DNA of 64,000 bases from Chrysaora quinquecirrha. Its lineage: Eukaryota > Cnidaria > Scyphozoa > Semaeostomeae > Pelagiidae. The number at the start of each line of letters is the position of its first letter. Within the stretch, counting starts at the first letter, position 1. Position numbers and translations under genes: made by a program. The stretch is from contig JACTAT010000042.1 in the NCBI GenBank assembly GCA_014526335.1, forward strand, positions 879,541 to 943,540, given 5' to 3'. The notes beneath the pieces were generated by a model. That model saw nothing but the letters and a program-made list of their open reading frames with translations. It did not search any database and had not been told where the DNA came from. This document shows positions 15,906 through 25,214 of the stretch, in pieces.

Positions 15906-18900
15906 TCAATCAATGTTTTCTTCTTCGCAGCGTCTTTCTAGCGAATAATGTCCATATGGCAGCGTGTTAAATCCATCATCAAGAATGTATCTTTTATCGT
16001 CAAAGGGATTCAGCGATGCCTTTTTTCTTTCCGTAGTGTAGATGGTGTGACAGTGTGATTCAATGTTGCGTTGAATGTGCGCATCTGCTCTCATTTCCAT
16101 CAAACATTTCACATAATCTTCATGCTTCATTTGCTTCTTCACAACATACTTTTTGATTCCTTTCGCTTTTTTGATCGTATTTCCATCATTGATTTGACAG
16201 CTATACATCTTTGATCTTAATCCAACAAATTCTTTCATTCCCACACCACCAAGCTCGTCTTTCATTTTCCCAATAACTTTCTTGTTTCTTGTAGAGTAAT
16301 TTGGATGTTCTTTATCATAATTGCTGAAATCGAATCCATCTTCGTGATCTTTCAATACTTTATCAACTTGATCTTTAGACATTGGTATGTCGTAGATGAA
16401 ACTATCAGTATCCATGTAGCATAGCTCAACATTTGGAAGGTTTGGCTTTGCAAAGTTATAGTGGAAATCATACATCAATGTTTTGCTAATATCTAATATG
16501 CTGAAACCAATATACATTGGTTTGTTGAGTGTAACTTTCTTCTTCTTTTTCTCAACCAAAAGCGTGTCTTCGTTGATTTCAATTACTCCGTAAAAGTTTG
16601 GATTTCTTACCCATTTTCTCAAGACTTCTGCATCAGTACAGATTTCAAAACGCCGATGATTTCGAACATTTTCCATCGTCTTCCCGAACACGGAATTGTT
16701 CATCAACTTGAACAGATCTTTTTCAAAGTCGTTTCTTGCACGAGTTCTCTTCTGAGTATTAAAATCAATGTATTCTTTCAACCATAGACTTTGCTTGAAT
16801 TCAATGATTTCATGAACTTTTGTCAGCTTCAAACCCAATTCCAAACACTGCTTCAAATTTCTTTCATGTATGAGGTATTCTTCTTTGTTGAATAGATTTG
16901 GTATTAGCTTTGGTGTTGACTTAAACTTTTTTCCATCGAAAAGTTCTTCGTGAGCGTTCCTTTGATGTTCAGATAACATGTCTTCTTGAACTTGAAATCT
17001 TTGCGGCGCTAATGGTAGATCTGCATGATGATCGTGTAATTCGGCTGGATATTCCAAGTCGACTTTGAGAATATAACCAACATCTTCATTCGATCTTGTC
17101 AGCAAAGCGTGGATGTTTGTATTTCTGATTTCTTCTTGTGTAAACTGCTTGAAACCACCATACGGCATTGGTTGCGACATTGCCCAACCATAAAGATTGT
17201 TTGCATCCAGATACATCAGCGTGTTGTTTTCTGTTGATTTAGCATGCCGTTTCACTGCTATCGAGACACCACCACGAATACCATCTTCAATCATAAGGAG
17301 AATGTCCTTCTTTTCTTCAGATAACAATTCCAGCTTCACACCAGTCATCTTCAGCATCGCATCCCAGGCCAGCGAAGGAGCAGTTAGATAATGTGCAGGA
17401 TCGAGTCCGTAGAATTCCAGACTTTGTGCTCTGAACGACTCGAATATATCAGCCAACAGCAACACATCGGTTTTCAAGTATAGTTCATGATAATCTTGAA
17501 AAGTCCGACAGTTGAAGTATCGCCAAACCTGCTGAGCATGTTCATAATCTTCATTGCTGATGTCAGAATCACAGAGTTTGTTGTAAAATGCTTCTTTCGG
17601 TGGTAGAGATGTTTCTTCCATTTTCGCTGCACTGTCCATCCAATCGTAGGGATAAACACCTTTTCTTGTCAGCAACTCAAATGCTCTCTCAACTTCTTCA
17701 GCTTCAGCATCTGTCAAATCTCTCCTCGATGGTATTTTCCAATTTCTATAATCTAGAACATCTTCATCTTTAAACGGGTTTTTACATGCTACACCAGGCT
17801 CAAACATTCCTTGACGTTCTCTTTTCAATTCTGCAACTCTTTCCTGCTCATTTCTCGGTACACTAGGGTACTGCTGTTGAGTAATCTCATCATGTAGGTG
17901 ACCTTTGATAGAGACAAATTGTTCTTTCGGTAGGTTGCCTGCTAGTGTTGCCAAACTTGTACTCAGAAATGCAAAGGAGTCAATGTATTTGATCCCATTG
18001 ACATTTCTTTCCTTACCATCTTCATTCACATCAGTATGAGAACCAATCTGTGCAGTCATGATCTTTTCTTTCGAATTGGCAATGATCTTTGTATTTCTAC
18101 CTTTCAAATTCTTCAGAACATGATGCATGTCATACCCTTTGAGATTGTGGAAGACGATCGGGATCGTGTGAGTGTTTGCTATTATATCTAGATGATTAAA
18201 GTTGCAATACTTGCAAGCTGGTCCTCTGTATTTTCCAGTTATGTGGCAATGATCTTTGACTTTTCTTCTATTGTTACCATCAAATAGCTGCTTGCAGCAA
18301 TAGCAGTGTGTAGCCATATCATGTCTTGCATTTTCTTCGGGTGTTAATCTAATCATCGGCATGGTTTTCTTGAACACTGCTCGGATTTCCTCATTCAATT
18401 CATCTAGGCGATTCATCAACACCTCCATGCAGTCTTCACCAGTATAGCATTCCAACGGTTGTTGCCATCTATCATCGATTGATTTGACATAAATGCAATA
18501 ACTGATCGGCTTGTGTTCTTGATAAGCAGCTCTTTTGTTTGAGCTTTTCAGAATGGATTCAGTATCTGCATAGATGATAAATGGTAGCCAGCACTGATGT
18601 TTGAAATGTTCAAACTTTAATTCTGTATCTTGAGGATATTCAACAGCTTGAGTGGTCTGGCATAGCTTTTCATGCTTTTCCAAATTTTCTTGAGTTGTAC
18701 ATCCTGATAAGCATAGAGGACGTAAAAACGTTTTCCGTGATGTTTGTGACCATCTCGACCTGCAAAAAGACGGCTCAAGTTCTTTATCCAGCAATAGTGG
18801 CTCTCACCATCGTCATTGAATACTAATAGCAAATGCACATTATTTCCAGTTATTCTTACTGGTACAATTTTGCCATCTTCATCCATATAGATGTTGATTG

Positions 18901-19714
18901 AAATGTTGTTGTTTATTTCAAATGTATCAATCATCTTTTTATCAGATGCATTTACTGGATATGTCAATCCTTCACAGTTAAATTCATGTAAGTATCGCCG
19001 GTACGGTGCGGCTCTCTCTGCATGTGTTGATTGGGGATGTAGACGGGATAGGATTGCCCAGATGAAGCATTTATCGTCTCTGTTCTGTACATTGAGAATG
19101 GCTTGCTTGTTTTTGATGTATGTAGGTAGTTGTAAATACGTTCCACCACGAATTGCATCATAATCAAACATCTTCACTTGTAGTTGGGTAAACTTTGTAA
19201 ATATCCAACCACTTCCATTCTCCAAGAATTCTTCAACCTTGTCTCGCAGTGTGTTGATAGCTTCAACTACCTGATCTTCAACATAGTCATACTCTGCCTT
19301 TAACAACGTCTGCACGGTGGTTCTGAATGTGGGTGGTGGTTCTGTAACGATAAGCTTATCACCATACTTTTTAAATTCTACATCGATAGTGATATAATAC
19401 TTTATCCCCTGCTTGTGGTTTGGCAATTCTTCTTTAATTTCTCGAATAGTATGCTGTGTGATTCTAGTCCAGTCTTTGATATCTTCTTCTTCGGTATATA
19501 TCCTGAATGCTTTCTTATCCATCTTGTTCATGTTCTTACCTTCACCGACTAATTTATTTTGTTCTGCTGCTGACGGATGTATATCATGTGCTGTTCGCTT
19601 ATGTGATGCGAGATTTAACAATCTGTCAAACAATTTCCCACATACATCACAAGCGATTTTTCTTCGCTTACTATTATTGGTAGCTGAGCTCTCCTCTTCG
19701 TGTGACCTCTTCAT
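15906..19714 (-). pseudogene. polB: protein-primed DNA polymerase B, split by one frameshift
   Basis: Two overlapping minus-strand frames: 19714-18617 (N-terminal) and 18794-15906 (962 aa, main body). Comparison with the two OTU-like copies places a 1-base deletion at about 18718-18728. N-terminal part: C2H2 finger (C22, C25), extra 140-residue region, OTU-like DDKCFIWAI (213-221) and ESHYC. Main body: C2HC finger, exonuclease motifs I (D77, E79), II (N217, Y221-D222) and III (Y439, D443), a Cys/His cluster at 181-199, polymerase motifs A (D530, LDANNLYGWAM), B (K696, FKLMNNSVFG) and C (YMDTDS, D795/D797), and the thumb EFVGLRSKMYS. All catalytic residues are kept, so the frameshift appears recent. 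Full length would be about 1,270 codons, usual for the family. It replicates the element from protein-primed ends. Confidence 0.92.
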
Positions 19715-19734
19715 GATTAATTTCCAACTAGGCT

Positions 19735-19965
19735 GATTTCGCCTTACGCTTCGATTTTATAGATTGATCAAATGTGACGTTCGAATTATTACACCATCGT
19801 AATTAATCAATCAGATTTCTCGTTTCTAGAATCTTGTGGAACTTTCTGGAAACTTCTGGAAAGTTCCAACCAATCAGATTGCAGGATTTCTCGTTTCTAG
19901 AATCTTGTGGAAGTTTCTGGAAATTTCTGGAAAGTTCTAGTCATCCAGATTGCTTGATTATTACA
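19735..19965 (-). promoter_or_regulatory. promoter D (polymerase): two heat-shock-element arrays, CCAAT, TATA box
   Basis: On the plus-strand numbering, array 1 runs 19824-19866 and array 2 runs 19895-19937, each with nine positions at exact 5-bp phasing and one degenerate unit. A CCAATCAG (NF-Y type) lies between them. TATAAAA reads on the minus strand at 19761-19755, 41 bp from the polymerase ATG, preceded by the same TTCGAACGTCAC half-palindrome as in promoter C. Confidence 0.78.
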
Positions 19966-20042
19966 TCATTTTAGCGCTGCGAATCTAACGCTGAGGAGGA
20001 GGAGTCTTTAGTAATTAAGCTCTTGTAAATCTTGAGTAATTG

Positions 20043-20142
20043 AATTATAGCAATTTCTATAGAACTTACAACAACTTTAAAACAATTCATAGAATTATAG
20101 CAATTTCTATAGAACTTACAACAACTTTAAAAAAATTCATAG
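20043..20142. repeat. 50-bp tandem duplication
   Basis: The segment beginning ATTATAGCAATTTCTATAG occurs twice in a row with one substitution. The left arm of the inverted repeat has a single copy. Confidence 0.85.
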
Positions 20143-20182
20143 ATATTCTAATGTTAGTATTTAAACGAATGTTTCGGGGAAA

Positions 20183-20891
20183 TTAAAAACATGTCTTTAA
20201 TTTACAAAACTTTTTGTGCTTTTCCAAATTTTCTTGAGTTCTACACGACGATAAGCATAGAGGACAGATAAAACGTTTTCGGTTATGTTTGTGACCATCT
20301 TGACCTGCAAAAAGACGACTCAAGTCCTTTATCCAGCAATAGTGGCTCTCACCATCGTCATTGAATACTAATAGCAAATTCACATGTTTTTCGCGTTTAT
20401 TTCCAGTTATTCTTACTGGTACAATTTCGCCATCTTCATCCATATAGATGTTGATTGAAATGTTGTTGTTTATTTCAAATGTATCAATCATCTTTTTATC
20501 AGATGCATTTACTGGATATGTCAATCCTTCACAGTTAAGTTCCTCCCAGTATGAGTAATACTTTGCAACTCTCTGCGGATTTTTTGCTTGTGGATGTAGG
20601 GCGGATAGAATTGCCCAGATGAAGCATTTATCGTCTTCGTTCTGTACATTGATGATGGCTTGCTTGTTTTAATATACGTAGGTAGTTGCAAATACTTTCC
20701 ATTCCACAACGTATAATTTGAGAAGTTGATAGAATAGATGGAGTTGAATGTATAGACATCATGTGACATCTCATTTTGATTCTTGAGCTAAAGTGTTTCT
20801 GGCAAACATCACAAGAAAATCGAATTCTCTTCTTTGATGAAGTTTGTTGAAAACCTGCTTCTTGACTACTTCTCTTCATGATTAATTTCAA
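20183..20891 (-). pseudogene. broken second copy of the stand-alone OTU-like / zinc-finger gene
   Basis: The start (MKRSSQEAGFQ) and first C2H2 finger are open in frame 20891-20628. The reading then passes into a second frame (to about 20521) and a third (20524-20183), so at least two small indels break it. The OTU-like cysteine segment falls in the shifted part, while the ESHYCWI segment and the second finger are intact. The original stop codon has changed, adding four residues. It shares with 4492-5169 the same internal deletion relative to the polymerase, so both copies come from one truncated ancestor duplicated in inverted orientation. Confidence 0.88.
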
Positions 20892-21115
20892 ACTGAACTG
20901 ATTTCGCTTTATGTCTCGATTTTCATAAACGATTCGAACAACGCGTTCGAATTATTTTTACGCCATCACAATTAATCAATCAGATTATAGGATTTCTCGA
21001 AACTTCTGGAAACTTCTGGAAAGTTCTAACCAATCAGATAAGGATTTCTTAGGGATGCTCTGGAACTTTCTGGAAACTTCTAGAAAGTTCTAGTCAATCA
21101 GATTGCAGGCGAAAA
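20880..21115 (-). promoter_or_regulatory. promoter E: two heat-shock-element arrays, CCAAT, palindrome
   Basis: Array 1 spans 20994-21026 (seven units) and array 2 spans 21063-21090 (six units), all at 5-bp phasing, with CCAATCAG between. A GTTTATGAAA TATA-like motif and AACTGAACTGATTT (the doubled initiator in reverse) precede the broken OTU-like copy. It is the counterpart of promoter A. Confidence 0.7.
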
Positions 21116-21265
21116 CGAGGCGTCACGTGACGAGGATTTTATCGCGGGAAAAATTAAAATTGGCGTCACGTCAGCAAATGCAAACACTCTTGGAAAATTT
21201 TTCTCGAAGTCGGTGAGTGCTTTTAACTTTTCTCTAATTTTCTTGAAAAAGTGTTCGAAACGAGG

Positions 21266-21612
21266 TTTTCTTACCATTTAAACTTATAATAAATGTTTCT
21301 TGCTTATTTAAGGATGTTTTATTTTTATTTACCCGGTCAAAACTTGTTCCAAAAGCCGTGAAACTTATGAAGCTTCGAGACCCGACCGGGCCTAAGAATC
21401 TTGGCTTCAATTCTTCGTTTCAACTCTTACTTTTTTCATAGAAATGTAGTTTTCTTACCAGTTAAACTTATAATAAATGTTTCTTGCTTATTTAAGGATG
21501 TTTTATTTTTATTTACCCGACCAAAACTTGTTCCAAAAGCCGTGAAACTTATGAAGCTTCGAGACCCGACCGGGCCTGAGAATCTTGGCTTCAATTCTTT
21601 GTTTCAACTCTT
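21266..21612. repeat. tandem duplication, period 184 bp
   Basis: TTTTCTTACCA...AATTCTTCGTTTCAACTC at 21266-21433 recurs at 21450-21612 with few differences, both copies including GAAGCTTCGAGACCCGACCGG. It lies in what would be the first intron of the small gene downstream. Confidence 0.9.
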
Positions 21613-21823
21613 TCAACTAAATTTCTAATTCTTTATTTTTTAGTTGTGCATAGAAGAAATAAGGTATGTATTTTTATTACATATGCTGCTCATCAAAGCC
21701 CCGTTAAGTTCGTGTTTTATTATTCGATCTTTTTGATGAACTAGGATAGTAAACATGCTTTGAACCACCCCTATTAATTTCAGCAATTTTTTAACGTCTT
21801 TTATTCCACCTTGTTTTTCTAGA

Positions 21824-22289
21824 ATGACTAGAATAGCCTTAATGGATATTGAATATGTGCAGACCTTGGGTGAAATAACAGAACAGCAAGATCATACGCA
21901 GTGTACGAGGAAGATTGCTATATTGTTAGATGATGGTATAACAAGCTTTGTAAGGGAGTACAAGCCATGTATTGACGAAAAAAAAGCTGGAGCCCAAGTG
22001 GAGGGGAGCATATAAGTGGTGCTATCATAACCTTCACGGTCTTGAATATGAACCAAAGGGAGCACTTAAATGCAACGAATCACCATCTATCATTAAAGAC
22101 ATTCTAACATGGAATGGAGTTACAATGGTATATTATAAAGGTGGACAGGTCGAGCGAGATCTTTGTCAGCGAATTGGGATGGCTAGCCAAAATATTGAAG
22201 AATTTGGGGCGCCAAAGGTCACATCACACGATCCTCTTCAAGAACTACAAGAACATTATAAATTTTTACAAGGTAAAAATTTAATATAA
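21824..22289 (+). pseudogene. small nuclease-like gene (possible DEDD type), shifted at an A8 run
   Basis: Frame 1 starts at ATG 21824 (MTRIALMDIEYVQ) and frame 2 continues from 21972 to 22289. They differ by one base at a run of eight A (about 21978-21985), so this is one product of about 150 codons if slippage or an indel is allowed. D8-x-E10 near the N-terminus and a SHDPLQEL segment near the C-terminus are reminiscent of DEDD-type 3'-5' exonucleases, but this is weak. Splice-like signals precede it: donor GTGAGT at 21213, acceptor TTTTTTAG ending 21643, donor GTATGT at 21664, acceptor TTTTTCTAG ending 21822, and a donor-like GTAAAA at about 22272. It appears unrelated to Polinton core genes. 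Confidence 0.45.
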
Positions 22290-22313
22290 TTAGTTTTAAT
22301 CTTGTAGTTCTAT

Positions 22314-22560
22314 CTAATGTTCTTGTAGTTCTTTTAGAGGGTTGTGTGTGTGTGTATAATGCCCCGGCGTCTTAAATTCCTTATTTAGGCTGGTCATCCC
22401 GATTCGCTCATACAGGTCTCGTTCAACTTGTCGACCTTTAAAAACACTGACTCGATCCCATTCCATGTTAAGATGTTCTTTATTATTTAAACTGGATAGA
22501 TGCATTAAAATGCTGCTCCCTTTGGCTCATATTCTAGGTTGTGAATAAAAATAACCATCG
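22314..22560 (-). pseudogene. inverted, degenerate partial copy of the nuclease-like gene
   Basis: Minus-strand frame with GRQVERDLYERIG, LKELQEH and an upstream YEPKG remnant, matching GGQVERDLCQRIG, LQELQEH and YEPKG of the plus-strand gene at 21972-22289. The two copies point tail to tail with about 25 bp between them, so a transcript across both could fold into a long imperfect hairpin. Confidence 0.7.
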
Positions 22561-22980
22561 TCTAATTATTAGCTTGCCCTCCCCATTGTCCAACAGAATC
22601 GTGATTTTCATATACAATATAGACTAGATTTCTAGATTTCCCTTGCAATTTAGGCTCTAAAAATATAACCCCGGTTCTCGTCAAATAGACCATTTGTTAA
22701 TTTTTGGAATTTGATTGAACAAGTTTCAGCTTTATATGTTTTTCCAACTGATACAATATTTCTGGAAAACACTTGCCCCAGTTCTCTTCTGAGTATCGAA
22801 ATGAAAGATACCGCCAGATAGCGTTCGATGGTCAGGAGTGACGGGTGGTGTTGAATGGGTGAGTTCTTAGTAGGTGTTCCATCGCTAACGCTATCTGAGG
22901 GTAGACCCCTGATTCTGTCTCTTCTCTATCGGTGTTCCGTTGGTGCTCTGATAGCATGCCTTCATGTTATTAAACATGAA

Positions 22981-23105
22981 TGTTTCTTTCCATACCATCT
23001 TCATTTAAAATGAATTGGTATTAGCTTTGGTGTTGACTTAAACTTTTTCCATCGAAAAGTTCTTCGTGAGCGTTCTTTTGATATCTAGATAACATGTCTT
23101 CTTGA
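22981..23105 (-). pseudogene. polymerase B gene fragments
   Basis: 23012-23105 is nearly identical to polymerase DNA at about 16896-16990 (same strand sense, with a 1-base deletion), and 22981-23006 resembles about 18003-18029. The two pieces are joined although they lie 1 kb apart in the real gene, so this is debris from an internally deleted polymerase copy. Confidence 0.8.
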
Positions 23106-23252
23106 TGGTAATCGTTTCTTGCCCTTGAATTAAATATTGAATTGAATTGTATTGTTGAATTGTATTGTTAAATTGAATTAAATTGCTGAATTGAATTGAA
23201 CCTCTTTATTATTTAACATCTGCGTTATGACTTGATGACGTCATCTGGAACA

Positions 23253-23507
23253 TTCTGGAAAGTTCTAGATTGTTAAATCGGAAACGAGGTTAACGGTTAA
23301 GGTTGGAGAAACTCGTTGCACTATAGCACGACCTGATGACGTTATTGATAGTAGGAGCGGCGTGCGCTAGGATCTGGGACTCTTGAAAACGAGGTTGGAG
23401 AAACCGGTTAAAAACCGTCGCACTATAGCGCGACATGATGACGTCACTGATGACGTCACTGACAGCCGTACCCCTGTGCTAGCCCGGAGCCGACCTTGCA
23501 ACCTACT
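23253..23507 (-). repeat. right terminal inverted repeat of the Polinton
   Basis: Reverse complement of 4035-4289. It contains the paired CRE palindromes (23439-23446, 23451-23458). A further TGACGTCA at 23236-23243 and a four-unit heat-shock element (GAA 23248, TTC 23253, GAA 23258, TTC 23263) sit at its inner edge. Confidence 0.95.
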
Positions 23508-23513
23508 GAATTT
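23508..23513. repeat. right target-site duplication of the Polinton
   Basis: GAATTT, identical to 4029-4034. Confidence 0.95.
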
Positions 23514-23829
23514 GATTGGCCAGTAAAACAATATCTTATGTAAAAAACACAATGGTCTATTGTTAAAAACTCAAATACTGCTCTCTGATTGGTGCACTAA
23601 TTTTCTGGGTGCAAAGTGGAAAATTTTTGCCACTTTCAGACACGCATTTAAACAAGTCCCTCACTGAAGCGAACAGAAACAACATCAATTCAATTAATTG
23701 CGAGTGAAAGTTAGGGACTTGGGACAAGTCTAGTAAAAACACATGAACCAAGCAAAGCAAGACTGAGACGACTTCATGTTAGAATCACAGAACTCCTGAA
23801 ATAAAAATACAACAAAAAACCTATCATGT
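23514..23829. other. flank between Polinton and satellite
   Basis: Single-copy-looking AT-rich DNA with no gene or repeat that I can support. Confidence 0.5.
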
Positions 23830-24036
23830 CCTAGGGAGAATATTGTTGGCGTCCATTTGGCACATTTCTTATCAACTCTTGTCGTTTTGAAAATCATGCG
23901 ATGTACAATAGGCAAACGGCCTTTTGACTCTTGTTGTGGGGAAATTTTGTCGACGTCCGTTTGGCACATTTCCTCTCAACTCTTGTCGTTGGGAAAATCA
24001 TGCAACGTCCAATGGGCCAACTGCCTATTGACTCTT
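23830..24036 (+). repeat. first two, divergent satellite monomers
   Basis: Two head-to-tail 104-bp units with more substitutions than those further in, as expected at the edge of an array. The second is cut within GACTCTT by the LINE insertion that follows. Confidence 0.9.
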
Positions 24037-25214
24037 TGAATCTTTGAATCTTTGAATCTTTATGTCGCCCTCTTTATTGTTTCAACAATAAGTACCTATG
24101 CGAACTTAGTGCAAGGCTTAAGTTGTTCTCATACAATATAGTCATCTCTTCTCTATTTTCTTTTCCAAAAATTCATTTACTTTCCTTATTTTCTCCAGGT
24201 TATTTGTCTCTTTTAACCAATCTAATTTAACTTTACCCTCTTATAGATATTTCTCGCAAGTAATCAGATGTTCTGATGTGTCTTTTTCCCCACACTTGCA
24301 TTTCCTTCCATTTCCCATATTATTTTTAATATCTAACATTTCTAGTCTTCTTTTGCTACCGTCTCCTATTTTCTTTTCCTTCAGGTACCTTTTCCTTTCA
24401 AATTTTTGGTCTGCTTGATGTCTCATTTTCTTAAATTCTTGTTTTTTCCCGAGCCTCCTTTTCTACCTTATCCTCTATTCTTTCCTTTAATAGTCTTTTC
24501 CAACTCTCTTTTCCATTTCTGTCACCCAATCTAACTTAACTGACAGCTCCTTTGCAATTTTTTCTGATTCATGATACCAGCAATTTTTTCTTCCACTTCT
24601 AGCCTGTTCCATCATTACTATCCTTCCCACCAATCTCATTTCATCTGACTTCATTAGGTTCTGGTACAGCAAGCCTCTGGTATCGTATTATTTCCCTCAA
24701 TGGCCACACCCCGATTTCCTTTAACAATCCCCAAGAAAGTGTTGTGCTTGGCAATCTTAGTATCCCCTTTAATATCTTTCCCTGTATCTTCTCTAATCTT
24801 TCCATTTGCCCTTCATCAATCATTGACCAACACTCCAGGTTGTATGTCAATGTTGGTGTTAACTGTCTTTTTATATCACTAGCCTTGCTTCTGTCGACAG
24901 CTTTCCCATGATCTCCTCCTTTCCTATTCTTGTTATTTCCACCATCATTCCATTACTTCTCTTCAATATGTCATTTATCTGTTCATCTATATTTCCTTTC
25001 TCCCCTAGCAAGTTTCCAAAGTACTTACATTTCTAAACCCTTTCGATTTTCCCTTTCTTCACTTCTATCTCTGGCTCCTTAACTTTCTCTTTTCCTGTGT
25101 GGATTACCATGGTATTAGTCTTCTCTGTATTGAAGGCCATTGAAGGTGTACCTTTTGTTCTTCTTCATTTCTCTTAATTTTTCACCACTTCTCTAATTGC
25201 ATTTAATGACCCAG
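24037..25214 (-). mobile_element. 5'-truncated LINE relic inserted in the satellite
   Basis: Minus-strand frames carry YFGNLLGEKGNID, LTYNLECWSMIDE, ERLEKIQGKILKGILRLP and WPLREIIRYQRL, then a CKCGEKDTSEHLITC zinc-knuckle-like end, all usual for the region after the catalytic core of a non-LTR reverse transcriptase. Several stops and shifts break it. The 3' end is an octamer tail (AAAGATTC repeated three times, minus strand, 24037-24061). CTCTT flanks both ends (24032-24036 and 25215-25219), giving a short target duplication within the monomer sequence GACTCTTGTTG. The clade is not assigned. Confidence 0.85.

Larger units (their letters stand above)
19962..21110 (-). repeat. right arm of the extended internal inverted repeat
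   Basis: Reverse-complement counterpart of about 4310-5440: promoter, OTU-like gene and 3' flank in the same order. It has a 50-bp tandem duplication (20043-20142) that the left arm lacks, and many more indels. Confidence 0.7.
21121..23252. other. 2.1-kb right-arm segment absent from the left arm
   Basis: Lies between the internal inverted-repeat arm and the right terminal repeat; on the left those two parts adjoin. It starts with a palindromic E-box GTCACGTGAC, has a tandem duplication, a spliced-looking small gene, an inverted partial copy of that gene, polymerase-derived fragments (22981-23105) and an ATTGAATTG-type low-complexity stretch (about 23125-23205). The parts at 22600-22980 show no recognisable content. 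It looks like a later, composite insertion. Confidence 0.6.
4035..23507. mobile_element. Polinton/Maverick element, 19,473 bp, complete ends, decayed core genes
   Basis: Both ends are defined by the sequence: 255-bp terminal inverted repeats, termini 5'-AG...CT-3', and a perfect 6-bp target duplication. The length is in the usual 15-20 kb Polinton range. The gene set confirms the class: protein-primed DNA polymerase B, retroviral-type integrase with chromodomain, FtsK/HerA-like packaging ATPase, adenain-like protease and a capsid protein. Integrase and ATPase carry several stops, and polymerase carries one frameshift, so this copy cannot move by itself. Unusual cargo includes Bcl-2-like, Fic-domain and stand-alone OTU-like genes. 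The intact target duplication shows that it arrived as one insertion; later events (a hAT MITE and a 2.1-kb right-arm insertion) are nested inside. Confidence 0.97.
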
